Below, one piece after another: positions 38,776 through 50,569 of a stretch of 64,000 nucleotides of DNA. The stretch is from Apostichopus japonicus (lineage: Eukaryota > Echinodermata > Holothuroidea > Aspidochirotida > Stichopodidae), in contig NC_092575.1 in the NCBI RefSeq assembly GCF_037975245.1, forward strand, positions 24,024,341-24,088,340. The letters run 5' to 3'. The position numbers were made by a program, and so were the translations under genes. The notes under the pieces are model-generated. The model worked only from the letters and a program-made list of their open reading frames with translations, was not told where the DNA came from and ran no database searches. Positions within the stretch are counted from its first letter, which is position 1. The number at the start of each line of letters is the position of its first letter.

Positions 38776-41700
38776 CTGAGTAAAAGCACATGCAAGGATA
38801 TTGAGCAGAAAACTTTGCTTTAATCTTTTATGTTAATTGTTTTCCATTTTTTTTTTTTATTATTCATTCAAAAGCTGCAGATTTAATATTTCAATTCATT
38901 TTCATTTATCTTCTTTGTTAATCTGCAAAATTGGTTTCAAGTATACAGCTTTTAAAAATGAAAAAAAAAAAACAATGAAGAAAGCTTTTTTCGTAGGATT
39001 GCAGAAAATTGAGGGCACATTCACTCCAGGTGTAAATGACTCGTAAACAGCTAAAGACCACAGCAAGCCAGAGAAAGTTAAGCTAAAACTCTAAGTTAGG
39101 GCTCTGATTCCTTTGTGACGGAAGTCAAAAAGCTTCTAAGAAACGTGGACTGAAATAGACAGAACTGTTTGTCACTGCTTCTCATGCACAGTGAAACCAA
39201 ACACACGCCAAAAAAAACAAAAAAAACAATTGGGGCCCACAGTTGTTCAAATATTGTATTATAGCAAATGTCTCCATTATTGGTATGAAAAAAATCACTG
39301 ATTTGCAGCAAAATATGACCTATCAATGCGCATATTTTTCAGACTAACTGGACACCCAAATTCGTTTTGATTTCCAAGCCTTTTTGGCATTTTCGACAAT
39401 TCCACACAGCTTGGAGAGTATTTCAATTAAACACACTATTTGGGAAATGCAGAAACACTTTTTTTGGGACTGTTATTCACTATTGCTTCAAAAACTTTTC
39501 TATTTACCTCACGAGGATTAGGATTAGAACAAAACTAACCAAACGTGGTTGATGCAAAACTTAAGATGAATGTAAAACATGGTACAGAGAAGTACAAATT
39601 ATTCACGTCCTCAGATGATTTGCGACTTTTTACATAGAAATTTATCTTTTTGGAGTGCCTTTTTTTCGCTTCTGAAAACTAAACCTCTGTCAAGGCCATG
39701 CACTTAGAATAGCTCATTTTTATAGTATTTTCTTGAATCCATATCTGACAACCTGACGTAACTATTTTGTGAGCCGATTGCTTCTGCATAACCCTCAACA
39801 TATTTTATATACGATACACTCCCTGAATCTGCTCCCTGTTGTTTTTTCCAAAAAAGTTGAAGTGAAATCACATGATAAAATGGGGGAATGGAAGGGAGTG
39901 ATTATTAACGGGTGACCTACGACAGGTTTTGAAATGGTGAGAGCTGTGAACACACACCGAGACTTACCTTCTAAAAAGATGATATAAATAACATCAATCA
40001 GCAGTGGCTGTCCATGAGAAAAGAGGGTTATGCATAAATTATCATTAATTATCAATTTTTTGGACATCAATTTTGGTCTTTGTTTACCATCAAGCTGTAC
40101 ACAAATGAATTTGTCGTCTGTTTTAAGTTGAGGGATCTCCTGCTGTACGAATCAATACACGGTAGGCCGGTTTTGTTTTTTTGAATTTTCAAACTCCTTA
40201 TTTTGAGACTTCTGTAAATGTAATAGAAATTGCACCAACCACTACCATGCATCATATGTAACCGACGGCAACCCCAGTACCCACATCATTTCAAAGCTTC
40301 TGTGACTGCATGTGGTAAAGGCGTCTGGCACCCTCATTCACAGGAATTCAAAGGGAATCATTTTATCCGTTATCAAACTGGACAAATGTTATCAAACTGG
40401 ACAATGTCGCTACACAAGAGCAATGATTTATTGCAAGTTTTGTACGAAAGATACCGCAGTATTTTAAGTGGCATACGAAACTGCTGGACAAAATTTGAAC
40501 ACTATAAAATTGGTTCCCATTTCGAATTACAGTCGATCCCTCATCTTTAAACAGAATCCACAATGAAAGGAACTTATCATATACAAAAACGTTTAAAATG
40601 TCCCTGTCTTTTGTTTTGTTTAGTCTGTTTCGTTTTGAATAATTAATGGGTCAAAATTAGTAAATTACTATCTACAAATTAAAGTTCAAGGCTCAAGACT
40701 GTTCAAATTGCTTTGTGAGGGTGTTTCTGTTTTCCAGTGCAAAAGTTATACTGATGCAATGTCATTTTCACTCACAAATTCAAGTCCATACAACATTGCA
40801 GCCAAAATCAAAGAATTCTTATGAACAAATTGTACGTCTTACAGGTAAGTCCTTCACATACAGAAATTGTTCCATTTCAATTGTCAAAATCATCTACAGT
40901 AGCTTCTCGTATAACTTGGACACTACGCAATAAACCCTCAATATTTTCTCAAATAAGGACAGATGCTATTATGACACACACATTATTTTTCCTCTCAAGC
41001 AAATTGTCACATAGGTTTTAAACTTGAACAAGCCCCTCCTTCTCACATACTAGAATAATTAACTTCATAACCACCGGAAACTGTTACATTACCATCTGTT
41101 AAAGATCCCATCAACAAGCTCAGCGTATTAACTCATAAACCAAAGAAATTAAAAATTTAAAAAAAGCCACTTCACATTTGATTTTTTTTTTTTTTTTTTT
41201 TAAGTTTTCTTCTCGGCCTTGGTTTGTGTCACCTTTCTCTGTCTATAAATATATATATATTTTTTTATGATTTTTGCAGTCTCTAAGCCAAGCATGAGAG
41301 CACTAAATCATAAAGTGTCTCATTCTGTCATAAAGGTGACAGGGTTGACTCACATTCCGGTTCCACTCTTATGAAACTAATACGTGCGTACGTGTGTTGC
41401 TGAAATTTAATTTGGACTTGCTCCAAGTCTTCGCCACGCTTCTGACAGCTTTTTGTGGTGAGCCTTTGACAGTAGCAAACACACTTTTATAATGATGTTA
41501 GTGTGCTCATATTTTCATAACATAAATCACTTGCACCTCTTATTGGATACGCTCTCTGCAATGGAATTTTGAGTATCAAGGACATTTTCAAGTATAAGTC
41601 ATGTCCTGTATTTTGTACTTTTTGTATTTTTGTTGTTGTTTTATTTTTTTTTTTGGCTATGGATATTATCCAGTGAGGGCACTGTCTTAACACTTTGGTA

Positions 41701-41834
41701 TATTAAAGATCCTTAATGAATGAATGCTGAAATTTTAGTTTGGGTTTGGGTTCTCACTTTGCATTATTCTAGCTGAGTTATGTATGTATGCTACTGTAAC
41801 ATGACAATGGATGCTTTCAGTATGGTTAAAAGAT

Positions 41835-42353
41835 TATCCAATATCTTTAGCACCAATTAATACAATGCATTACATACTGTATCACAACTACCCAGGATAC
41901 TTAGCACCATATATCAACTATCCTTACCACCACATCTGATATCTTGACCACCATATAACGACCACATCAGCCGATATCTTGACCAACATATCCATAGCAT
42001 TATCCAATATTTTCACCAATCTATCAAATATCTTAAGAACCATAATACAAAATCTTTATTCAGTATCTTTACCGCCATCTCCTATATCTTTAGCACCATA
42101 TTCAACACTTCAGCACCATAACCAGTATCCTTTACACCATATCCAACATCCTTAACACCATATCCGGTATCCTTAACACCATATCCAATATCCTGTTCAC
42201 CATATCCAATATCTTTAGCACCATATCCATTATATCTTTAACTCCATAATCCAATATTTCCTTAACTCCATAATCCAATATTTCCTTAACACCATAATCC
42301 AATATTTCTTTAACTCCATAATCCAATATTTCCTTAACTCCATAATCCAATAT
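41835..42353 (+). repeat. 24-bp minisatellite
   Basis: Units such as ATCCAATATTTCCTTAACTC with CATA, and older variants with CTTTAGCACCATATC, repeat from about 41835. They are most regular at 42230-42350. Because the unit is 24 nt, the minus strand has an open frame of eight-residue repeats (ILDYGVKE), which I regard as a repeat artefact. Confidence 0.85.
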
Positions 42354-42968
42354 AATAACCACCCTTCAAACTAAAAAGTGTCATCCATGCTTGAAATCAA
42401 CAAAAATCCTGCAAGGTTCAAATGAACTTATATAGCATCAAGTTTAACTGCATCAGTTTTCCTTAGATCATATCAACAGACTCCCTTAAAGTTTTGAAAG
42501 GGTGGGAGGGGGGGTGGGTTGAAGGTTGAGGGAAGGGTTGAAGACTAAACTATTGCTTAATCTTTAAGGACTTTCTTGAGTTGAAATCTGTGTAGCAATC
42601 TCATGACATGATTTGGATGACTAAAAGCATGCACTTTCTACCAAACAAACCGCCCAACTTTTATGTTGTTAACAATTACTGCTAACAAAACAGACGGTTT
42701 GCTCACAGCCCACAAACTATTAAACCACCAAAGAGTCAGTTGAAAACACTGTGTATGTGTTGGGTAATATACTGATTTGTAAACTCACTTCTTGAAAATG
42801 TTTTAAACTGAGACTTTATTTTGATTGTAAGTCCAAAGAACACCTACCACTGTTCATGTAATACAACCCTTGGACTTCCATAATCTTGGAAGTCAAAACC
42901 TATCATGTATAAATGTGGCACGTTGCCATGGTGATTACGTCTATAAAAGTACCAGAGCAGTCATCGTG

Positions 42969-42986
42969 GCAAGTCGACCGACTTGC
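42969..42986. repeat. Perfect 8-bp inverted repeat
   Basis: GCAAGTCG-AC-CGACTTGC lies about 45 bp inside the last intron, just after the donor of the exon at 43033-43194. The hairpin could affect splicing, but nothing shows this directly. Confidence 0.5.
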
Positions 42987-43032
42987 GAAAGTGACAAATT
43001 TTACGATCGACTTCGTCGAGCCTTCCACTTAC

Positions 43033-43194
43033 CTAGAATTATAGTCCGATCGGTCAGAGTCCCCGGAATACATGCGTCTCCTGGTCTGGTTTGACTTGTA
43101 ATCGCTTCCTACGCTGTAACGACTACTTCTCGATCCGATCCTGTATCGCCCCTGGCTAACGTAGTCATCACTACCGCTTTCTGAATCAGTGTCG
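43033..43194 (-). CDS. MYO18A: Myosin XVIII (MYO18A-like) tail exon, Ser/Asp/Arg-rich
   Basis: A 162-nt exon entered and left in phase 2. The acceptor is CCCCCTTTCAG and the donor is a consensus GTAAGT. The split codon AG|C gives Ser, followed by DTDSESGSDDYVSQGRYRIG, then a stretch rich in Arg, Ser and Tyr ending in SDRSDYNS. The acidic DTDSES patch followed by basic and Ser-rich sequence recalls the non-helical tail of vertebrate MYO18A (SDVDSELED region, from memory). It is low complexity and probably disordered and phosphorylatable. Reading through the donor would give Arg and then an immediate TAA stop at 43029-43031, so intron retention would end the protein here. It is followed by a 34.8-kb intron. 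Confidence 0.8.
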
Positions 43195-45117
43195 CTGAAA
43201 GGGGGAAAAAAAGGACGGATTAAAGAGAGATAAAATGACTTTTGTGTAATTAAGAGTAAAGTTTCAAACAAATCAGTATCGTGAATGGACAGAGGGAATG
43301 GGTGAGAGAAGTGGGACATAGGGATGGGGATGGGGAGGGGGGTGGGGAGGAGAAAAAGAGGAAAACCTCTCAGCAATTTAACTTTTACGTAACATGTCTT
43401 TTTACTAACCGAAAAATATATACAGACAACTTGGGGATCATTGCAACTGGCAGTCTGGCAATAAAATATATTTCCAACGTGCACAATTTGGATCATAGCA
43501 AATGTGAAGTTAGTAAATTGAGATTAAATGTGTGATGCAGTGTTTTCACAACATGACTCACGCTAGAAAAAAAAGGAAAATCTTTCAATTGCGATTACCA
43601 TCTGAAGCAATAAAAAGAGAGGGGGGTCCCCCCGCCCCCCCCTCATATTACATAAAAGACTTTACAGAGCAAACAAATTACAAGCATAAAAAGAGGCAGC
43701 TTAAATCCCTTTCCTTTTTCGTCAAAGTTTATCAGGCTTTCCGCCACGATGGTCTTTAAAGTTCGTCGCTGATTTTCTGTCGAGATCAAACTATCTTATG
43801 TCTCTACGGGGAGAAATTTCACACCAGTTTGATAATTCCTCTATTAGTTTTTGATTTGCCAAGCTGCTTCTTTCCCATGCAGTGTTTGCTTTTGTCAATC
43901 TTTCCCCAAACAAATGCCAAGGTCAATGTTCATTATTTGTGACGAATAGGACTAATAGTCCAATCCCATCAATCTGCCGCTCTTACAAAGTGACATTACG
44001 CGTCTGGAGGGCTGGCATATATTACAATGGTCGTACTTACTGTAGGAGTTTAATAATACCATTGCAGGGATGGACCCATGGAGATCCCTTGGGCGTCGCC
44101 GGTCAAATAGGAAGCAGAGATTAGATGCCTGTGACTGGTGCTGGTACTCTCGATAGTTATGGTGCACAATTATGGTGCAGAATTAATTATGGTGCAGAAC
44201 CAATCATGACACACTTCTGGGAATTTTCATGACTTTTAACCGTACACAGCAACGGAGAGCAAACCCAATCGGAAGTGTAGTAGCCTGTCACTAATTCGAT
44301 GACTTGAATTTGGCAAATTAGCTAGCAGTGTCAGTAATTCAGATTGTTGCTAATGCTAAGACTGAATTTGAAACTGACATGGATATATGGGGGTGGAGTC
44401 GGGGGGGGGGGGAATTGGGGTGACAGATAGGAACAGTTAGTACATTAGCAGTGCACGGCAGACACCACATCTAAAGGACATCTGTCTCATTTCACGATTT
44501 AACCAACACACATGTTTTCCTCCTTTGAGTTGGCTCAGCAGATAAAAGCAGCCCCACTGAAAAGGTGACATGTCCCCGAAAACTCTCTGACAATTTACGA
44601 GATTTTGTACCCATAGTCAAATTCAAACTGAAAGTAAGAACTTTAAGCCGACCTTCATCGTGTGATTAGTCAGCCAAACCGCAGGAAACTGGAAAGTGGC
44701 CTCTTTCAAAGAAGAGTTCAAACAAGCAAAAAGATCTTGAAGCAAGAATAATATCTGGGGTAAAAAGTGAGGTCATACAATATGCAATTTCACAGTGGGA
44801 TGCTACAAAAGTTGACGTGAACTGGAAAATCTTGATGAGTTAGTGAGATCTGGTGCGTTCCAATATTCTGGAATGATATTTCCAACTTCTCCGACTGGGT
44901 TATTGATCATGCAAACATCATCTCCAGACAACAGTCAATTTCAATATTAATAAAAAGAAATATTTTTTGGCTTCTTGACATAGCAAAAAAAGTAAATTAT
45001 TCTGAAGGTATGTCTTCAATCAATATTTATTTGGCTTATTGTGTTTGTTTGTCAACATTTTACAAACTTACAATAATAAACCATACAGAGTGACTGATTT
45101 CATAGTTCCACTATATC

Positions 45118-45960
45118 GGACATGAATATTCAGTGGCTTAAGTGGTAATATGTACACCCAATTATATCAATATTCATATTGTACTGGTCATCGCTAGGAA
45201 GTATCCATAGGTTACGGTCATCTTTGTGAAGGATGTACACATGTTTAGGAGAGTGTCTTCTCTTGTTCATGGAAATAACATTTAGCCAATTACCATGATA
45301 AGGGGGGGGGGGGGTTAAAATTGAAATTATACTAGCATACATTGAGCAATGTTCAATGATGTAAGATTCAATGAAAGTTAATTACCATAATACGCATGAA
45401 TATGCAAAGGATGTGCAAAGCAATTGACAAACTGTATTCCTTAGTTCATTGAAATGTACTTGCTGTCAGAAATCCCTTAAACTGTGACTGATTCATTAAC
45501 TACCATAAATTTTGGACAATCTTCAGTATACAGTAAATTGATGATTTTGAATAACCATGACGTGCGCTAATATCCAGTGGTTTATTATGTTATTTGTTCA
45601 TGGACCCTCTTATAGGATATCATTACAATTTAGCCTAATTATGATAACTTGGTGTGTTAAAGTCAACTAGACTATACCATGTCTTAGTCGATGACAGATC
45701 ATTATCATAATGTGCTTGAATATTCATTGCCGAAGTCCTTTATTAATTTATCTGCCAGACATTTGGTGAATGCTCATTAAAAGATGACAAATGAGATTGG
45801 GAAATTACCATAACGTGTGTAAATAAATATTCAGCATTTTATTCAGTAAAAGCTTTAATAGCGCATGCATGTTTCGGGGAACATTCTTCAATGTAGTCAA
45901 CGAAGGTTAATCACCATAATTGGCATGAATATTCAGTTGTTCTGTCAAATCGAAACCATC
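45118..45960 (+). repeat. Degenerate repeat cluster around ATGAATATTCA
   Basis: A motif of roughly ACCATAA-(C/T)G-CATGAATATTCAG followed by a TTTAT-rich stretch recurs near 45122, 45395, 45570, 45718, 45828 and 45927. Recurring neighbours are GAAAGTTAATTACCATAA and TTCAATGATGTA-like words. Spacing varies from about 100 to 270 bp, so this is an old, broken tandem array or several copies of one small element. Confidence 0.45.
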
Positions 45961-47929
45961 ATACATTTGTTGTAAATTCAATACATAATCAGAGAAAGTT
46001 AAATACTACTGAAACTATTATGGGAATAATTTTAATATATAAACACAGGATAAAATGGGTTCGTAATTGCGGAGTCCTTTTACATCTTGAACTCAAGCTG
46101 TTATACTACTCCATATTACCACCAAAACTTTAAGACAGAGCTGCCTTTGTGACTTCTACACACCTAAACTGGCCTTGAGCCTACAAAGGGATCTAGAGGT
46201 CAGCAAAGTCATAGGCAAGATACATTAAGAATATTAACTTCACTCTTACTCTGTCCTTTAGTTAGGCACGAAAAGAGAGATCCTTGCAAAATATCACCTG
46301 TAGAATGAAAGAGGTTAACAAAATGTCCTGAGGTGTAGGCAATACAAGTGCACTATTTCCTATCGGAAAGAGAGCCGAGGAACCCTGGCGGAAATTGAGA
46401 TCGATTCGTTTGAAACCCGACTCCTGACGGATGGCTATCTAATTGTGAATCAATAGACTAGGATTTCAAACAATGAAAGGCAAGACCGACAAATCACAGC
46501 TGCCTGAGAAGCCATTAAGTCCTGCCTCATTTGGAACATTCACCCTCCTCCAAATCCACGAGATTCCTCATTTTAATTTTGAAATACGATCAGCCAAAAC
46601 AAATCTTCTACCCAAATCCGACTAGCGGCACAGGTCAGGAAGAATAAAAGAGTTAAAAACAAGGAAGAAATCTTGAACCTTAGTGACTCGCGATCGAGAA
46701 AACAGAGGTAAACTGGTGATTCATACTTTTACAACCATGGGGCAGAGGAGATTCTGTTGCAAGTTTCCAAGATCCTTGGTGAATTGAAATTTAAAGAAAC
46801 TAAGTTCTCCAAGAATTTTATGCAGTTTTTTTTGGTTTCATTTTATATCATTAATAATATTTTTAATAGTTAATACCATACGTATCAACTATGGCTCAAG
46901 ATTAGCTTATAACTATAACTACTGTCAGACATATTCCTAGCTTTTTTTCAACAAACAACAGCTAATATGAGAGATAATAAAAGTTTAAAAATTCCATTTG
47001 GTTCTCAACGTTTGATCACACAGACACTTTTACAACTTTAACATTGTTCGTAGCATACAGCACACGTACGTAAAATTGGATATCTCGCAAACTTTTAAAT
47101 ATTTACTTCGACTGGTTGGATTGAGAATTTCACTATCCAAGCTAAAGAGACTGCTGTATTATACTGTTATGTACTGTACATGATTTATAACACTCATCAA
47201 ATAATTTTGAAATATTTATAAATCCAATATCCAGAGAGGTTCTTCAATATACACTATCCTACATAGATAAAATATGACGTGTTTATATTACTGTAGCTGC
47301 AAAATTAGTTACTAACTTGAAGTTACTATGGTAACATTTATAAGAGCAAGGAATACCCCTTCCAGTTGTCAGAAGAAGGCTTTTGGGGTAGAATCAGAGA
47401 TGAGGGTATAGGGAGGGGGGTGGGGGGAGGAAAGGTAGGAGTGGCTGGTTATCAAGAAGGAACGAATCAGAAACAACACGAAGAACAAGAGGTGATACAA
47501 ATATGCTGGTGTGTGTGGGGGGAGGGGGGCAAGTTATTCAGCTGATTATTACAAGGGATGGCACATTCTTTATTTACCACCAGTGTATACTTTACAACTG
47601 TATAGTCTTAAAGTTGAACATTTTAGGCTGTTTGTTAACTTTTCTTCTTCCATCAGTTCATTTTCCAGCATACTGTACTGGCTCCTCCCACTTATGAGAC
47701 TAAATTTAGCAAACTTTACTGCCCGTACTTCAGGGTTTAAAGAGATCAGAAACATGATCCTTTTGGACATTCAGAAGCCTACTAAAAGAAACGTCCTGAA
47801 GAATTTAAGAATTGGATCATTGTGATGACCACTCATCCTCAACTTTTCCTTTACGAAGCCTCCTTTTAACACATGTGAAACTGTCATGACCCTCTTAATA
47901 CCGTACAACTCAATATATATCTAAATCAG

Positions 47930-49086
47930 GTCGGTTCTACAGCCGCCCTACATTTAAGACGAGATTTAAAAAATATCACGTTCCTCGTCACATCGTAAAC
48001 GGAAACGAGTCCGCTTTTACTATGAATTTTTTAAATAACTCCATGGGGAATCTGTCGCAACCTCGACGAGACATTTTGAAGACCCACTTTTTACGCTGTA
48101 CTACTGATGGGAACCCAGATGTATCTACAGTACGAAGCATAGGAGTGCAGACCACAGTGGACACTGAACAAAGTAAGAAGGGGTCCGACAGTATGGGAAG
48201 ATGGGGGGAGGGGGAATTAAACAAAAGCAGAGGGGTGAACACTGGCAGAAAAATACTGATTATTACAAATAACTAGCATCACGTTATCCAAACTATGGAG
48301 AGAGCGACACCCAGTCTTGATCACCAACCCTCCCCTCCCCCACCATCCCCCCTCATCCCTTCCCCTAAGTAATGAAAGGATACATATGAAACCTTGTCCC
48401 TAAGGGGACTATTTTGTCTTCCATATTTTATTTAAATTGAATCAGCCAATGAATGCTAGGATTGTATGAAGCGATATATCAGCCTACAGTATACGAGACC
48501 AGTGTACATGGATGTTCGGAGAAGTGGATTGCCGGCAGACTCCCTCCTGCTCTTGGGGCTAATAGCCTACAGTATATGACTTAAACCCCAGTGTACAAAC
48601 ATGTTTGGAGAAGTGGATGGCGGGCAGACTTCTTCCTGCTCTTGGGACCAATACTTTACCAAATCTACTGTATTCACACAAAAATTTCAGCTTCAGTAAA
48701 CCGAACTCTTTCTCAGACACTGAGTGCAGAGACTAGACGTAAGTTTTGTCTGAACCGATGAGAGAACGAAACCTAACTTTCTCCGATTCACAAACCAGAA
48801 ATGATCAAATCCATGGAAGACTATAAATACACACATCACCACAACGAATTACCACTAATTTAAATTGATCGCAATGGATGCTTTAAAAGCATTTATAAAG
48901 TCACAATTCTCAATCTAGATATATCAGGGGGAAAAAATCTTCTAGGAAATCATGAGAATAACAACTCAATCTAAAATGTCGTCAACTTTTTTTCTTGCAG
49001 AAGTTTTAAGGGTCGATCGAAGTGCATCTGGAGCGGGGAGACTGTTTGGTATCAATATTTGTAAACATTTCGATAACGGATGCTGA
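47930..49086 (+). CDS. Weak candidate: nested plus-strand two-exon gene of unknown function
   Basis: One plus-strand frame is open from about 47901. An acceptor-like CAG at 47927-47929 (or 47940-47942) would start an exon ending at 48172 before GTAAGA. A strong acceptor (TTTTTTTCTTGCAG) starts a second block at 49001, which continues the same frame across a split codon (A|AA, Lys) to TGA at 49084-49086. From the ATG at 48022, joining 48022-48172 and 49001-49086 gives 78 residues. The first part reads MNFLNNSMGNLSQPRRDILK and the end is LFGINICKHFDNGC. I recognise no domain, and the antisense frame is also partly open. It sits inside an intron of the minus-strand myosin gene. It could be chance. 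Confidence 0.2.
48481..48651 (+). repeat. Diverged tandem duplication, about 83-bp unit
   Basis: AGCCTACAGTATA begins blocks at 48481 and 48564. Each contains CCAGTGTACA, then GGAGAAGTGGAT, GGCAGACT and TCCTGCTCTTGGG in the same order. The copies differ by substitutions and a small indel. Confidence 0.8.
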
Positions 49087-49797
49087 CATTTGTTTTTGCA
49101 ATCATTCAACAATACCTATTTTAGGATAGAACCACCGATTTGCACTGTAGACAAAACATCGCGTAACATCACAGGTTCGACTTGCACTTTTTTATCCTTC
49201 ACTACATTTACTATCCAAACCAAGATTTTTTTTTTTCTTCCCAGATACCTTATTTATCTTCTGTCCTCAATAATTGTCAAATATGATAAAAGATAAAACC
49301 AAAATGCATTTCCCTCAGATAGCTGAAATTGAAGAGAAGGAATATTAAATCGAACTCGGGAGAGTGCTCGCTTGCCAGAAATTTTTATTCCATCCATTTC
49401 TTGTTGGCTTCATCACAAAGTTAACAGATGAAAAAAGGAAGTTAGAAATTATTAACTTAGAGAGCCAAGTATTATTGTAAACAATTCTTGGCTTAATACC
49501 TTTCTGGGTTCTTATTTTTATCATCATGTATCAAAACATTGATTCCTCTTGTTATACAATGTCTGACTTTCAGCAAGCCGAGGTTGCAGGAAATATTCTT
49601 TATGCAGTAATACCAGATATTATCTGCTAGCTGCCAAATATTCTGTCATCTTTCAAACGGTCGTCTTGTTTGTGAATGTTTACACTGAAGAAAATAGTCA
49701 CGTCTTCTTGTTCTTTGAAATGCTATCTTTTAGGTTCATGCCAGATAGGCATCAGTACTAGTTTCAATGAGTGTGGTGATAAATAGAAACATATTTG

Positions 49798-49882
49798 GGG
49801 GAGGGGGAGGGAGAGGGGAGGTGGGGGGACGTGAGGGGAGGTGGAGGGGAAGAGGTTGGGCAGCGAGGGAGCCGGGGGGAAG
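49798..49882 (+). repeat. G-rich polypurine tract
   Basis: About 85 nt dominated by GGGGAGG-type units, with many runs of four or more G. It meets quadruplex criteria several times over. The Gly/Arg-rich ORF over it is a composition artefact. Confidence 0.7.
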
Positions 49883-50435
49883 ATTAGGGAGTTATCGTGA
49901 AGAAGTGCTCGGGCTGATTGTCAGCTTACTGCATAGTTTTCTGAATAGGTGGGAAAAAGTGAAAAATTTGCTTCTGCATCAAACCACGTAGTACGGTTTA
50001 GTCGCTTGGTGGAAAGAAAAAAACCAACCAACACTTGTTGCAAAGTCAAGATAGGTTTGTTGCGAATTATTCAGCGATGAGCTTGCAATAATCGACTATT
50101 CCGCAGACTTCAGCACAAATCCAAATGCAAGGTTAAACGTCGCTTCACGCGACACGATATATCGTCTTGCTCGTCAGAACTCAAAACGAGAGTCTCATTC
50201 CGTCCCTGCTTACTATTTGTTCATTTCAGACTTTCATTAAAACTACGTGAGATAAGTACGAAATCAAGCTGTAAGATCAGGAAATGACAGCCCATGATTG
50301 GCTGGCCTGCCTCTATGTTGTTTTATCAACGCAATATTAATACACAATTTTTATGACTCTGAAAACTATCCTCGAATGCAATGACAAAAGAAATATTTGA
50401 AAAACACTCAAAAAAAAAAAATATTTGAGACGAAC

Positions 50436-50569
50436 CTGCCGGAGTAATCACTACCGCTTCCAATGTTATCCTCCAATGCAGACTTTAAATCGCTGATTCT
50501 CTTGAAAGCTAACTTCAAATCCGATTGCTGTTGAGTGTTGGTTTCTTCCAGAGATTGAATTTCCTTCTC
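50436..50569 (-). CDS. MYO18A: Myosin XVIII (MYO18A-like) exon: end of the rod and start of the tail
   Basis: A 134-nt exon that starts in phase 0 after TTTTTTTATCTTCAG and ends with two bases of a split codon (AG). It encodes EKEIQSLEET, then a segment with DLKLAFKRISDLKSALED, then NIGSGSDYSG. The block DLKLAFKRI-DL-A-ED is nearly identical to the vertebrate MYO18A block DLKLAFKRIGDLQAAIED as remembered, which is the strongest evidence for the gene identity. The helix ends here and a Gly/Ser-rich tail begins. The donor is GTTCGT, which is weak compared with the other donors, so splicing here could be regulated. Vertebrate MYO18A has about 30 further residues before its acidic Ser patch; I found no counterpart here. 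Confidence 0.88.

Larger units (their letters stand above)
8219..43032 (-). other. Very long last intron (34.8 kb) of the MYO18A-like gene
   Basis: Flanked by GTAAGT (43032) and CCGAAG (8219). Apart from the possible cassette exon at 38731-38775 and the repeats listed separately, it is AT-rich DNA without supported genes. Stretches near 13290-13480, 24090-24310, 33290-33560 and 36180-36480 have higher complexity and homeodomain-like TAATTA/ATTAAT words. They could be regulatory DNA, but this cannot be shown from one sequence. Confidence 0.65.
43195..50435 (-). other. Intron (7.2 kb) of the MYO18A-like gene
   Basis: It contains polypurine tracts (43310-43365, 47400-47440, 49798-49882), a short tandem around ATTATGGTGCA at 44155-44200, degenerate repeats at 45118-45960, a duplicated block at 48481-48651 and a weak plus-strand two-exon candidate at 47930-49086. 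No exon of the myosin gene itself was found. Confidence 0.7.

Noticed and set aside
42132-42362. Minus-strand frame of ILDYGVKE repeats
   Set aside because: It arises from a 24-bp minisatellite whose period is a multiple of three; the same unit decays into non-coding variants to the left.
44042-44167. Possible minus-strand exon with donor ACA|GTAAGT
   Set aside because: In the phase required between the flanking exons it reaches a stop before the donor.
46316-46455. 46-codon coding-like stretch on the plus strand (ending TDGYLIVNQ)
   Set aside because: Too short, with no convincing splice sites or partner exon.
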